A stretch of 64,000 bases of DNA from an uncultured Thiothrix sp. (GCF_937873765.1 NZ_CALMZC010000056.1:50410-114409); one strand, 5' to 3'. Positions 25,647 through 34,900 are shown, counted from the first letter of the stretch. Notes: generated by a model not told the origin, from the letters alone. Numbers and translations: made by a program.

Positions 25647-27314
25647 GTGGTTTCAACTTATGTAAATCCGGTTTATGCCTTCAAGCCAAGTAGTGATCAA
25701 ACTGCCTATCCGCCCACGCATCATCCTGTAATCGTTGTCGGCGGAGGTCCAACAGGTTTGTATTGCGCTTTAGATCTGGCTAAACAAGGCATTCCAAGCG
25801 TAGTTTTGGATGAAGATAATACGGTAAGTTATGGCTCGCGGGCTTTATGTTTCTCTAAACGCAGCTTAGAAATCCTAGACCGTGTGGGTTGTGGTCAAGC
25901 GATGGTGGATAAAGGGGTGACTTGGCAGCTCGGTAAAGTGTTTTTTCATGAGCGGCAAGTTTACGAATTTAACTTATTACCTGAAGACGGGCATCAGCGC
26001 CCTGCTTTCATCAATATCCAGCAATATTATCCAGAAGAATTCCTAGTTAATCGCATTCAAGACTTTCCTGAAATTGATTTGCGCTGGCAAACTAAAGTCA
26101 CTCAAGTAAAAAAAGTTGGCGAACTCGTTGAAGTCAGTGTGACTACACCGGCTGGCGACTATCGGATGACTTGTGACTATGTATTGGTCGCTGACGGAGC
26201 GAATAGCCCCATCCGCGAAAGCTTAGGCCGGCCATCGAGTGGGCAAATTTTTAATGACACCTTCTTGATTGCTGACATTCTAATGAAGGCGGATTTCCCG
26301 ACCGAACGCTGGTTCTGGTTTGATCCGCCTTTCCATCCGGGGCAGTCCGTCCTCCTACATAAACAACCGGATGGCTGTTGGCGGATCGATTTCCAACTGG
26401 GGCCAAATGCTGATCGTCAGGCTTGGCGTGATCCTGAAAAAGTCCGTCCATTGGTTAAAGCCATGCTGGGCGATGATATCGAATTCGAGTTTGAATGGCT
26501 AAGTGTGTATAGCTTCCGCTGTCGACGCATGGACTCGTTCATTCATGAAGATCAAATTTTATTTGTCGGTGACTCAGCCCATCAGGTTTCACCTTTCGGT
26601 GCACGGGGTGCGAATGGTGCTTTACAATCCGCTGAAAACTTGATTTGGAAATTGACCCGCGTTCTGAAACAGCAAGCCCCCGCAGCTTTGCTCAGAACTT
26701 ATGATCAAGAGCGCAGTCAGGGCGCAGATGAAAATATTCTGAACTCAACACGCGCGACTGATTTTATTACCCCTAAAAATCGCATGACGCGCTTCTTCCG
26801 TGATACGGTTTTAGAATTAGCCGAGCAATACACCTTTGCGCGCCCCTTAGTGAATAGCGGACGCTTATCCTTACCCTGCATTTATGAAGCCTCACCCTTA
26901 AGTATACCGGATACAACGACTGATCACTTCCCGAAAGCACTCCGTCCCGGTTCTAGTTGTAAAGATGCACCGATCAAGGCCTTGAATGCAGCGCACAGTG
27001 CCGAGCCTTGGCTCTTACAGCAGTTAGGTGATCGCTTTGTGCTATTAGTGGATGGGCGTGCTTTGCCGAGTGAAGCTTTAGCACAACTTGAGCAGGTAGC
27101 GGATTTAGATATAGTCGTGATCGCGGAGCAAGTCTCCTCGAATTACACCACCTTAAAAGACAGCGTAGGTTTAGTCACAGAGCGCTACGACTTGCAACCC
27201 GGAACTGCTTATTTAATTCGCCCTGATCAACATGTAGCAGCCCGTTGGCGGCAAGTACGTGCCGATAAAGTGCTGGCTGCCATGCAACGAGCTTTAGGCA
27301 AGGAGCTGATATGA
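25647..27314 (+). CDS. FAD-dependent aromatic hydroxylase, MhaA-like
   Basis: 555 aa from GTG 25647, which has GGAGGAG 8-9 bases upstream; a TTG at 25611 lies in a hairpin. It is a group A flavoprotein monooxygenase: GxGxxG in VVGGGPTGLYCALDLAKQG, the DG motif in VLVADGANSPIRES and FVGDSAHQVSPFGARGANGALQSAENLIWKL. A C-terminal thioredoxin-like segment (about 430-550) is as in MhpA-type enzymes. It is followed with an ATGA overlap by a DUF2783 small protein, then hmgA. In Pseudomonas putida 3-hydroxyphenylacetate 6-hydroxylase is a flavoprotein (MhaA) plus a small coupling protein (MhaB) that makes homogentisate. This pair is a candidate for the same job; a related hydroxyaromatic substrate is possible. 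Confidence 0.85.
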   Translation: MVSTYVNPVYAFKPSSDQTAYPPTHHPVIVVGGGPTGLYCALDLAKQGIPSVVLDEDNTVSYGSRALCFSKRSLEILDRVGCGQAMVDKGVTWQLGKVFFHERQVYEFNLLPEDGHQRPAFINIQQYYPEEFLVNRIQDFPEIDLRWQTKVTQVKKVGELVEVSVTTPAGDYRMTCDYVLVADGANSPIRESLGRPSSGQIFNDTFLIADILMKADFPTERWFWFDPPFHPGQSVLLHKQPDGCWRIDFQLGPNADRQAWRDPEKVRPLVKAMLGDDIEFEFEWLSVYSFRCRRMDSFIHEDQILFVGDSAHQVSPFGARGANGALQSAENLIWKLTRVLKQQAPAALLRTYDQERSQGADENILNSTRATDFITPKNRMTRFFRDTVLELAEQYTFARPLVNSGRLSLPCIYEASPLSIPDTTTDHFPKALRPGSSCKDAPIKALNAAHSAEPWLLQQLGDRFVLLVDGRALPSEALAQLEQVADLDIVVIAEQVSSNYTTLKDSVGLVTERYDLQPGTAYLIRPDQHVAARWRQVRADKVLAAMQRALGKELI

Positions 27315-27517
27315 GCCAGTTAAATCTTCAAGCTAACTTTTCAGATGCTGATGCTTTTTTTGCAGCGCTGGCTGATCTCCATCGTGAAGGTGATGAACGT
27401 AAAAGTGAGCGTATCAATGCGCGGCTGATTTTAATTCTCGCCAATCATATTGGTGATCAAGCGATTCTGCTCGAAGCGATGCGTATCGCCGCCCAATTAA
27501 CCACCACCGATGAATAG
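27311..27517 (+). CDS. DUF2783 small protein, probable hydroxylase coupling subunit
   Basis: 68 aa, acidic and helical: NFSDADAFFAALADLHREGD, ERINARLILILANHIGD, EAMRIAAQL. This fits the DUF2783 family, which is found beside FAD-dependent oxidoreductases. Its ATG overlaps the hydroxylase stop (ATGA), and its own stop lies just ahead of hmgA, so synthesis is coupled. By analogy with MhaB of P. putida it may couple NADH oxidation to substrate hydroxylation. The role is inferred from size and place. Confidence 0.8.
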   Translation: MSQLNLQANFSDADAFFAALADLHREGDERKSERINARLILILANHIGDQAILLEAMRIAAQLTTTDE

Positions 27518-27521
27518 AATT

Positions 27522-28820
27522 ATGAGTGAATTAAACTATTTACACGGCTTCGGCAATGAATTTGAATCCGAAGCTTTAGCAGGTGCTTTGCCAGTTGGCC
27601 GCTTTAATCCGCAACGCGTCAACCACGGTTTATATGCTGAGCAATTTAACAGTACTGCTTTCACGGCCCCACGCGCCGATAATCGCCGTACTTGGTTTTA
27701 TCGGATTCGCCCTTCAGTCATTCAAGGTCGCTACCAAGCTATTGATAATGGTTTAACCCGTAGCGCGCCCTTCACCGAAATTCCAACACCACCGGATATG
27801 CTGCGCTGGTCACCCTTAGCGATTCCTAGTCAACCGACTGATTTCGTCCAAGGCTTAACCACGATGGCAGTGAATGGTAGCGTGCCGGGGCAAGCAGGGA
27901 TTGGCATTCACCTGTATCTGGCTAACCAATCCATGCAAGATCGCTTTTATCTGAATGCCGATGGTGAAATGTTGCTAGTACCCCAACAAGGCGGACTGCG
28001 CTTACATACGGAATGCGGAATTTTAGAGGTAGTACCGGGTGAAATAGCTGTCGTCCCACGCGGGATGAAATGGCGAGTCGAGCTATTAAATGAAAGTGCG
28101 CGCGGTTATGTGTGCGAAAACTATGGGCATCCACTGATTCTGCCGGAGCGTGGCCCAGTCGGCGCGAATGGTTATGCGAATGACCGGGATTTCCAAATTC
28201 CGGTTGCTGCTTTCGAAGATCGTGAAGGCCAGTTTGAATTAGTTACCAAATTTATGGGGCAGAATTATAGCTGTGCGCTTACGCATTCACCCTTGGATGT
28301 GGTGGCTTGGACGGGTAATTCAGTGCCGTATAAATACGATCTAGCACGTTTCAATGTGATCAATACCGTAAGCTACGATCATCCTGATCCATCCATTTTT
28401 ACGGTACTGACTTCACCTTCAGGGCAAGCGGGCGTTGCCAATGTGGATTTCGTGATTTTCCCGCCTCGCTGGATGGTCGCAGAAGATACCTTTCGCCCAC
28501 CTTGGTATCATCGTAATTTCATGAGTGAGTTCATGGGCTTAATCTTGGGCGTGTATGATGCCAAAGATAGCGGTGGTTTCGATCCGGGGGGTTGCAGCCT
28601 ACATAATAGCTTCTCACCGCATGGCCCGGAAGCTGCTGTTTTTGAGAAAGCAAGCAGTGTGGAACTCAAACCGCAGCGTTATGAAAATACGTTAGCTTTT
28701 ATGTTTGAATCGCGCTATGTGATTCAACCCACACGTTTTGCCCTCGAAACCCCAGCACTGCAAGCTGATTATGTCGATTGTTGGCATGGTTTAAACAAAC
28801 ATTTTGGAGGTGCTGCATGA
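27522..28820 (+). CDS. hmgA: Homogentisate 1,2-dioxygenase
   Basis: 432 aa from ATG 27522 (MSELNYLHGFGNEFESEAL, the family N terminus; ATG 27510 would add four residues). It opens the ring of homogentisate to maleylacetoacetate using Fe(II). Iron ligands are visible as His330 and Glu336 in YHRNFMSEFMG and His367 in FSPHGPEA, with GGCSLHN before it. The cupin core contains ECGILEVVPGEIAVVPRGMKW. It is flanked by the DUF2783 gene and by fahA with overlapping codons. No maleylacetoacetate isomerase gene is in this operon. Confidence 0.97.
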   Translation: MSELNYLHGFGNEFESEALAGALPVGRFNPQRVNHGLYAEQFNSTAFTAPRADNRRTWFYRIRPSVIQGRYQAIDNGLTRSAPFTEIPTPPDMLRWSPLAIPSQPTDFVQGLTTMAVNGSVPGQAGIGIHLYLANQSMQDRFYLNADGEMLLVPQQGGLRLHTECGILEVVPGEIAVVPRGMKWRVELLNESARGYVCENYGHPLILPERGPVGANGYANDRDFQIPVAAFEDREGQFELVTKFMGQNYSCALTHSPLDVVAWTGNSVPYKYDLARFNVINTVSYDHPDPSIFTVLTSPSGQAGVANVDFVIFPPRWMVAEDTFRPPWYHRNFMSEFMGLILGVYDAKDSGGFDPGGCSLHNSFSPHGPEAAVFEKASSVELKPQRYENTLAFMFESRYVIQPTRFALETPALQADYVDCWHGLNKHFGGAA

Positions 28821-29833
28821 AACTCGCTTCATTAAAACAAGGCCGTGATGGCGAATTAATTATTGTCTCGCGTGATCTCAAACAAGCAGTGAAAGCCTCT
28901 GTTATCGCGCCAACTTTACAAGCTGCTTTAGATGATTGGGCGAATCTCGCACCACAGCTACAAGCCTTATCCGATGCGCTCAATGCCGGTAAAGCTAGCC
29001 ATGCGTTTGCGTTTGATGAAAGTGCTTGTGCGTCTCCCCTGCCGCGTGCTTATCAATGGGCGGATGGGAGTGCTTATGTGAATCATGTTGAACTCGTCCG
29101 CAAAGCGCGTAATGCCGAAATGCCCGAAAGCTTTTGGCATGACCCACTGATGTATCAAGGTGGCTCTGATAGCTTCATTGCTCCACACGACCCTGTGCCT
29201 TTAGCCAGCGAAGATTGGGGCATTGATTTTGAAGCCGAAGTCGCAGTGATTACGGATGACGTGCCGATGGGCGCTAGCCCTGCAGTCTGTGCTGATAAAA
29301 TTCGCTTACTGATGTTGGTGAATGATGTCTCCTTGCGTGGTTTGATTCCGGCTGAATTGGCCAAAGGCTTTGGCTTTTTCCAATCCAAACCTTCCAGTGT
29401 CTTCTCGCCAATCGCAGTCACCCCGGATGAATTAGGCACTGCTTGGCAAGATGGACGCGTGCATTTACCACTGTTGGTCACTTACAACCAAGCCTTATTT
29501 GGCAAAGCCAATGCAGGCGAAGATATGACCTTCAATTTCCCACAAATCATCGCACATGCTGCAAAAACCCGCCCCTTAGGTGCAGGTGCAATTATTGGCT
29601 CTGGCACGGTCTCCAATAAGCAAGATACCGAATACGGTTCAGCCGTTTCTGAAGGTGGTGTGGGTTATTCCTGCATCGCTGAAGTACGCATGATTGAAAC
29701 CATCAACACCGGCCAACCGCAAACTTCCTTTATGAAATTCGGTGATAGCATTCGGATTGAAATGCTGGATGCGCAGGGACAGAGCGTATTTGGGGCGATT
29801 GAGCAGAAGATTGTGGAGTATAAAGGCGCATAA
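28817..29833 (+). CDS. fahA: Fumarylacetoacetate hydrolase
   Basis: 338 aa from ATG 28817, overlapping the hmgA stop by ATGA. It cleaves fumarylacetoacetate to fumarate and acetoacetate. The N-terminal domain (MKLASLKQGRDGELIIVSRDL) precedes the FAH core with DFEAEVAVITDDVPMG, MLVNDVSLR, KGFGFFQSKPSSVFSPIAVTPDELG and GSGTVSNKQ. The metal-binding Glu/Asp residues lie in EAEVAV and NDVS. It is the last gene of the homogentisate operon. Confidence 0.95.
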   Translation: MKLASLKQGRDGELIIVSRDLKQAVKASVIAPTLQAALDDWANLAPQLQALSDALNAGKASHAFAFDESACASPLPRAYQWADGSAYVNHVELVRKARNAEMPESFWHDPLMYQGGSDSFIAPHDPVPLASEDWGIDFEAEVAVITDDVPMGASPAVCADKIRLLMLVNDVSLRGLIPAELAKGFGFFQSKPSSVFSPIAVTPDELGTAWQDGRVHLPLLVTYNQALFGKANAGEDMTFNFPQIIAHAAKTRPLGAGAIIGSGTVSNKQDTEYGSAVSEGGVGYSCIAEVRMIETINTGQPQTSFMKFGDSIRIEMLDAQGQSVFGAIEQKIVEYKGA

Positions 29834-29871
29834 ATTGGCCTAAGTACTTGTTGGCAGAACTGCTCTTGACT

Positions 29872-29910
29872 ACCATTAGTTACTACAGCCAATTACTAGT
29901 AACTAATGGT
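29872..29910. promoter_or_regulatory. 14-bp perfect inverted repeat at the ParD-like gene start
   Basis: ACCATTAGTTACTA and TAGTAACTAATGGT with an 11-base spacer. The second arm contains the ATG at 29906, so the start is probably ATG 29918. Toxin-antitoxin operons are often autorepressed from such palindromes by the ribbon-helix-helix antitoxin; it might also end the fahA transcript, but no T-run follows. Confidence 0.6.
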
Positions 29911-29917
29911 GTCTACT

Positions 29918-30199
29918 ATGTCTGCTAGCGTAAAACTATCTGATGAGACCATTGAGTCTGCCCGCCAACAAGCCCAAATCTTTCAACGTACTTTAGGGGG
30001 ACAAGTCGATTATTGGGCAAAAATCGGTAGACTCGCAGAAATGTACCCCGGCCTAACCTTCGATTATTTGCAAAAACTAATGCGTGAAAACCGCTTACAG
30101 CACTTAACTAATCCATCAATTCCGACGAAACAATTTAATGCAATTAAACTAAAAACGGCTGGGTATCGCTTTGATCGTGAGGATGCCAATGCCCGCTAA
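29918..30199 (+). CDS. ParD-like antitoxin
   Basis: 93 aa from ATG 29918 (ATG 29906 lies inside an inverted repeat). The N-terminal ASVKLSDETIESARQQAQIFQRTLGGQVDYWAKIGRLAE fits ribbon-helix-helix ParD-like antitoxins. It is followed, with a 17-base overlap, by the start of a PIN-domain toxin that is broken after about 50 codons. The antitoxin may be a survivor of a degraded type II module. Confidence 0.75.
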   Translation: MSASVKLSDETIESARQQAQIFQRTLGGQVDYWAKIGRLAEMYPGLTFDYLQKLMRENRLQHLTNPSIPTKQFNAIKLKTAGYRFDREDANAR

Positions 30200-30335
30200 G
30201 TTTTTTCTCGATTCCAATGTGCTTATTTATCTTTATTCTGAAGATGAACCAGAAAAAGCTACCTTAGCTCTAAAATGCGCTCAACAACCAGACGCTTGGA
30301 TTAGTACCCAAGTCTTAAATGAGGTCAGTCAGTAA
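30183..30335 (+). pseudogene. Truncated PIN-domain (VapC-like) toxin
   Basis: 50 codons beginning MPMPAKFFLDSNVLIYLYSE, with the first PIN catalytic Asp at residue 10, and ending STQVLNEVSQ then TAA. PIN toxins are about 130 aa with further Asp/Glu residues after VLNEVS; everything after that point is missing. The break lies some 50 bases from the 3' end of the converging SEFIR-STAND gene. The RNase should be inactive. Confidence 0.85.
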
Positions 30336-30386
30336 TTTACTCCAAAGACATGCAGCACCGGCAAATCATTGAGGGAGTGCTGCGGC

Positions 30387-33158
30387 TTACTGATCCGTTT
30401 GCAGCATTGAAGGATAACCAATGAGTAAGGTTTGCAATTCTACCAACTCCGCATCGCGGCGATGATAGCCGGTTTCTTGGATGAGGCGGGCAGCGGCGGT
30501 GATATGATCAGCCACTTTGTTGCTGCTCCCCCCATCCCGACCTTCTGCCAACAACAACCGCGCCATCTCCAAATGATAATCTGTCAAATGCAGGCGCATC
30601 CCGCTCGGTTCGGCAATGTCGAACACTTCCTGCAAATCCTGCCGAGCGCGAGTGAAATCGTCAGTTGTGCGGTAAAGCGCAGCGCGTGCCAGCAGACCGA
30701 GTGGTGTATATGCCTGACACTCGGCCTCATGGAATTTGGTTGTAGCCCGATTTAACCAGTCAAGGGCTTTTGTAAAGTTTCCTCGAAATAAATAAGAACG
30801 ACCAAGAGTAAGTTGGTCTAGGGCAATATCAAGTAAAAACTTGTTTTTGCGTGCTATTTTGATAGTAAATTTCGCGCGTTCAAGTACTTCAGCTTTTTTG
30901 TTAATTCTCAGTAAAAGATCACAGTATTGAAAACCCTGTAGTCCGAATAAGAACTTATCTGCTATATTAATCCTTTGCTGAATTTTTTCGGCTTCGATGA
31001 AGAGTTTGAGTGGTGTTTCTGTATGACCAGATTGATGCAAGACATCTGCATATGTAGTGATCGCAAATATTTCTTCTACTTTATCTGAAGATTTCTTAGC
31101 ATAATCAACGCCGATTTTAGCTATATCTAATGCGGCGGAAAAATTTCCAAGAGCCATTTCCCTCTCACTTCGATTGCCCATCTCTCTTGCTACCTGTTGC
31201 CAACTCTTTCTGGAAAAAAATATCTTCGTTGCTGCCTCAGCAGGCTCTAATGCTTCACGTATTCGACCTGTTGCAGATAGCTGGAAAGCTGCTCTATTCA
31301 AATAGATGGCTTGTAGCTCTTCGTGCAAATTAGACGAAGGAATGCTCCATGGTTTATCAAAAAAATTTGCAATGACAGCAAGGTCATCGCTGGATGCACC
31401 AAGCGTTCTTAGAATATATGATTTTTCGCCACGATATATTCTCATCCAATGAATGCGACCTGATGCTTCTTGGTGCAACCCCGCCGCACACCCATGCGCT
31501 ACAGCCCTAAACAACGGCTGCATTTCTTCCAACGTATCAGGAAACTCCTTTTCTGGCAAAGCTTTGTAGTAGTCATACAGCCGTGCATGTGCCTGTTGCC
31601 ATGCTGCGGGGTGCTGGCTTTGCAATTGCTTGCCGAAGTATTCGCGGATCAGCGGGTGGCAGTCGAGCAGATCGGGGTGGCCTTCGTGTGCTGATAGCAT
31701 CCGGTGTTTTTCGCGCAAATCGCGGATGGTGACTTTCCACGCTTTTTCAGGAATGCCAGCGGTCAGGTCGGGAATTTGCGCCTGCCACAGCACCTGCAAA
31801 ACCTCGGTTTCAATCGGGTGGTCGAACAGCCCCAGCAAATGCAGCAGTTGCAAATCAGGCGTACCTTCCAACCAACGGCTATAAGCCTGCATCACCCTGA
31901 AAGCATGGCGTTCAATAGCATCATAATCGCCTAGTAACTCATCCAGTGTATCGCGCTTGCGTATATCGCCATCCAAATAGGTGTGCAAAGCGTTGCCCAG
32001 CAAATGCAACGCGAGTGCATGGCAACCGTATTCATGGACGGCTTTTTCCAGTTCCGTTTCACTGCCGTACACCTCCCAAGACTTCAGCAAGCTAACGCCA
32101 TCTTGCGGGGCAAGGTTTTGCAGGTTGTGGGAAACGACATGGGCGCGATCACTGAGTTCATGCACCGCAAGGCGGGTGGTAATAATGCACAGGCTGTTAT
32201 GTTCCCCCGCAAGGCTTTTCAGCAATTGGCGAATAGCTCGGTCTTTGAGTTCACCGCGCATTCCCCTACCGGCATGTTGCAGTGGTTCTAAGCCATCCAG
32301 CACCAGTAGACAACGCCGTTGGCGCAGCAAATGAGCGAGGTGTTCACCTTTTTCCTCTTCGGTGTTGAACTGGGTTTTGTCGGATTTCAGCACCCCGAAT
32401 ACATGGCTGAAAAACGGTGTAGCGGAGATTTGCTTGTCTTCGCTTGCCCCTTGTGCATAGAAGGACCACACCAGTAGCGCGTCGATGCCCTTGGTGTGGT
32501 CGAGCCAATGGCGTAGGAGTTTGGTCTTGCCTGTACCACCGGGGGCGATGAATTGGATGATGCGCGTGCCATTACCTGCCCAAGCGTCGTTGAGCAATTG
32601 CAGTTCGGCAATGCGTCCGAAGAATCCTCCCTTGACGGTGGGCAGGCGGTCGGAGTGGATGCGGGATGGTATCTGTGCAGTTGGCAAAGAGCGGAGTGTA
32701 CCTATCACGGGTGCGAGATATTCAGCCTGCCTCGTTAGCATCCTGTATAATGTATCGTAATCACGTGGCAACATATAAGTGGAGTATGCCTTCAACGCTA
32801 TAGGCACATGGTCAAAATCACCCTGTGATGGAATCACCGGAATGAATTTGGTGTTGTGGTAGTAGTGGTCGTACAGGGTTTGCGAAATGACCACGCCTTC
32901 AAATGTTACCCCCTTGCCACCCTGAGTTTCCTGCCCGCGATAGCGCCGCAAATAAACTTCCGTACACACCAATAACACGAAATCAGCAACTTCAAGCTGG
33001 TTTTCCATCCAACGCTGCCAGCCTTCGGGCGGGAAGCCATTGATATACTGATCAATCTGGCAATCTAAGCCCTCACGACGCAAACGGTCTGACAAATCAC
33101 GCACAAAAGCTCGGTGTGCATCAGAGTCATGGCTGTAACTGATGAAAACCTTGGTCAT
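30387..33158 (-). CDS. SEFIR-domain STAND NTPase with TPR repeats
   Basis: 923 aa. Residues 1 to about 150 form a SEFIR domain (KVFISYSHDSDAHRAFVRDLSDRLRREGLDC, WQRWMENQLEVADFVLLVCTEVYLRRY, FIPVIPSQGDFDHVP). A STAND NTPase follows: FFGRIAELQLL, Walker A APGGTGKT (205-212), Walker B LLVLDGLE (284-291) and the sensor IITTR (325-329). From about 620 to 910 there are TPR-like helices. This resembles prokaryotic immune and signalling ATPases where a TIR/SEFIR effector is controlled by a STAND switch and a repeat sensor; a defence role is inferred. No signal peptide. The TPR-coding part (about 30.7-31.45 kb) looks AT-richer than the NTPase part. It stands alone, abutting a truncated toxin gene. Confidence 0.85.
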   Translation of the reverse strand: MTKVFISYSHDSDAHRAFVRDLSDRLRREGLDCQIDQYINGFPPEGWQRWMENQLEVADFVLLVCTEVYLRRYRGQETQGGKGVTFEGVVISQTLYDHYYHNTKFIPVIPSQGDFDHVPIALKAYSTYMLPRDYDTLYRMLTRQAEYLAPVIGTLRSLPTAQIPSRIHSDRLPTVKGGFFGRIAELQLLNDAWAGNGTRIIQFIAPGGTGKTKLLRHWLDHTKGIDALLVWSFYAQGASEDKQISATPFFSHVFGVLKSDKTQFNTEEEKGEHLAHLLRQRRCLLVLDGLEPLQHAGRGMRGELKDRAIRQLLKSLAGEHNSLCIITTRLAVHELSDRAHVVSHNLQNLAPQDGVSLLKSWEVYGSETELEKAVHEYGCHALALHLLGNALHTYLDGDIRKRDTLDELLGDYDAIERHAFRVMQAYSRWLEGTPDLQLLHLLGLFDHPIETEVLQVLWQAQIPDLTAGIPEKAWKVTIRDLREKHRMLSAHEGHPDLLDCHPLIREYFGKQLQSQHPAAWQQAHARLYDYYKALPEKEFPDTLEEMQPLFRAVAHGCAAGLHQEASGRIHWMRIYRGEKSYILRTLGASSDDLAVIANFFDKPWSIPSSNLHEELQAIYLNRAAFQLSATGRIREALEPAEAATKIFFSRKSWQQVAREMGNRSEREMALGNFSAALDIAKIGVDYAKKSSDKVEEIFAITTYADVLHQSGHTETPLKLFIEAEKIQQRINIADKFLFGLQGFQYCDLLLRINKKAEVLERAKFTIKIARKNKFLLDIALDQLTLGRSYLFRGNFTKALDWLNRATTKFHEAECQAYTPLGLLARAALYRTTDDFTRARQDLQEVFDIAEPSGMRLHLTDYHLEMARLLLAEGRDGGSSNKVADHITAAARLIQETGYHRRDAELVELQTLLIGYPSMLQTDQ

Positions 33159-33239
33159 AAGCTTGCCCTAGATAATCTTAGATGCTGTAAACTTTACCAT
33201 TGATCGCTGATTTGTCCGAAAAGCTTTAAAGCCAATAAA

Positions 33240-34202
33240 CTAGTTTTTAAACCGTCGATAATAAGCCCGTGGCGGCTGTGCAAAAGCCCCCTTCTCCGAC
33301 TCACTCACCTGCTTAAAATACTCATCCGCAAAGGCTGCGATTGCCCCATATAATTGCGCAGTGATTCTCCGCGCTTGCTGGCTAGCAGAATCGGCTTCCA
33401 CCAATTCTTTCGGTAACTCTGGCTCACGTAATAATATCCGCCGGTATTTATGAATCAGCAAGATTTTAATTAAAAAGCATAATTCAGGATCAGGCTGCCG
33501 CGTATTTAAAGCAGCATCTAAAACAGGCGCAAATTGCTGGTTAAACTCAGTATATTCCTCATCTAAAGCAGCAGTATTAAAGCAATTGCGAATTAAGCGA
33601 TTGGCCACTGGTACGTTTTCTGGTTCAGGAGTGGTTGCTTGTAAAATCGCAACATGCTCTTCGATTTGTAGTTCTTTAATTAAAGCACTGACTTCGGCTA
33701 AATCAGCGGTAGGATGCGCAAAGATGCCCGTGGTGATGTGTGTGAAGCCCAGCCAGAATAACTCCTTGCGTAATTGCTCGCGCTGCTCAATACTCAATTC
33801 ACCGAGAAGAGTAATCACTAAACGCCATTGCCCATCCCAACTGGCTAAATCGGGCGCATAAATCCGGCTGGCGGCGCTAGAGAATTGGCGCAAGCCTTTT
33901 TCAGTCAGTGAATAAAAACTGCGCCGGCCGATTTGCTGTGAACGCAGTAGATTTTTCTCAGACAGACGAAACACACAAGTGCGTACCAAACGTTCATTCA
34001 CTCCAAGCGGCTTGACCAGTTTAATTAAACTGCCCAACCAAATCGAGCCACCATACGGGCAAACCGTGTCACCATAAACCGTGACAATCAGCGAGTTCGC
34101 GTGAATCGGTGAGGTTTGCACAAACTGATCAATCAAGGCTTGTGCAGCTTGATTAAATGAATTCTCTATCTGTATTTGGGGTTGTCGAGCCGGATTAGTC
34201 AC
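33240..34202 (-). CDS. paaX: PaaX family repressor of phenylacetate catabolism
   Basis: 320 aa from GTG 34202. An N-terminal winged helix (about 20-95: NSLIVTVYGDTVCPYGGSIWLGSLIKLV, RSFYSLTEKGLRQF) and a ferredoxin-like plus C-terminal effector domain (DLASWDGQWRLVITLL, LRKELFWLGF, LLIHKYRRILLREPELPKEL) are typical of PaaX. It represses paa operons and is released by phenylacetyl-CoA. It follows paaY by 3 bases. Its expected operator lies in the paaY/paaZ divergent region. Confidence 0.95.
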   Translation of the reverse strand: MTNPARQPQIQIENSFNQAAQALIDQFVQTSPIHANSLIVTVYGDTVCPYGGSIWLGSLIKLVKPLGVNERLVRTCVFRLSEKNLLRSQQIGRRSFYSLTEKGLRQFSSAASRIYAPDLASWDGQWRLVITLLGELSIEQREQLRKELFWLGFTHITTGIFAHPTADLAEVSALIKELQIEEHVAILQATTPEPENVPVANRLIRNCFNTAALDEEYTEFNQQFAPVLDAALNTRQPDPELCFLIKILLIHKYRRILLREPELPKELVEADSASQQARRITAQLYGAIAAFADEYFKQVSESEKGAFAQPPRAYYRRFKN

Positions 34203-34205
34203 GTT

Positions 34206-34817
34206 TCAACGGGGTTCCTGTTGTTTAATTTGATAGAGGGGCGCAAGACCATCAGCATCAATCTGGGGGCGATTGGCCTCGATTTCAGTTAAAGGCGTAG
34301 TTTCAACCAAGGTTTGCATACTACGCACAGCAAGCTTTTGATATGAACGAGTGCCCTCTTCTTTCCAGCCAATTTCAGTGTCGCTCAGTTCACGTATAAT
34401 CCGCGCGGGCGTGCCTGCCACTAAACTCCGTGCTGGTACTTGCATATTCGCTTTTACAAAACTCATCGCTGCCACGATTGCCGAATGCCCAATCACTGCC
34501 CCGTCCATAATCACACTATTCATACCAACTAATGCATTTTCGCCGACTTCGCAGCCATGTAAAACTGCCCCATGACCAATATGGCCATTTTTGCGCACCA
34601 CGGTATCCGTACCGGGGAAACCGTGCATTACGCAAGTATCCTGTAAATTGGAACCTTCTTCTAATACTAAACGCCCAAAATCCCCCCTTAGTACTGCATT
34701 GGGTCCAACATAGCAACCCGCAGCGACAATCACATCGCCGATTAAGACTGCAGTGGGGTGAATATAGCTCTCAGGGTGCACCACGGGGCGAATTCCATTA
34801 ATGGCATAGTAAGGCAT
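34206..34817 (-). CDS. paaY: PaaY hexapeptide-repeat thioesterase / gamma-carbonic-anhydrase-like protein
   Basis: 203 aa from ATG 34817, which has an excellent GGAGGA site 7 bases upstream (excluding the longer frame from 34832). A left-handed beta-helix built of hexapeptide repeats spans about 10-150: [24 protein letters not shown] units, [19 protein letters not shown] and [31 protein letters not shown], with three metal-binding His. In E. coli PaaY hydrolyses dead-end ring-CoA intermediates. It is co-transcribed with paaX. Confidence 0.93.
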   Translation of the reverse strand: MPYYAINGIRPVVHPESYIHPTAVLIGDVIVAAGCYVGPNAVLRGDFGRLVLEEGSNLQDTCVMHGFPGTDTVVRKNGHIGHGAVLHGCEVGENALVGMNSVIMDGAVIGHSAIVAAMSFVKANMQVPARSLVAGTPARIIRELSDTEIGWKEEGTRSYQKLAVRSMQTLVETTPLTEIEANRPQIDADGLAPLYQIKQQEPR

Positions 34818-34900
34818 GAATAAGTCCTCCATTATTAGGTTTAAGCTTAGTCGGTCTAAGCGTTTTACGTCTACTCCTCAGACCTTAGTAAAACACAAAG

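Noticed and set aside
31470..32760. Overlapping plus-strand frames opposite the SEFIR-STAND gene
   Set aside because: They lie wholly in the antisense of a continuous 923-codon frame with clear Walker motifs, and their translations are Cys/Ser/Arg-rich as expected of shadows.
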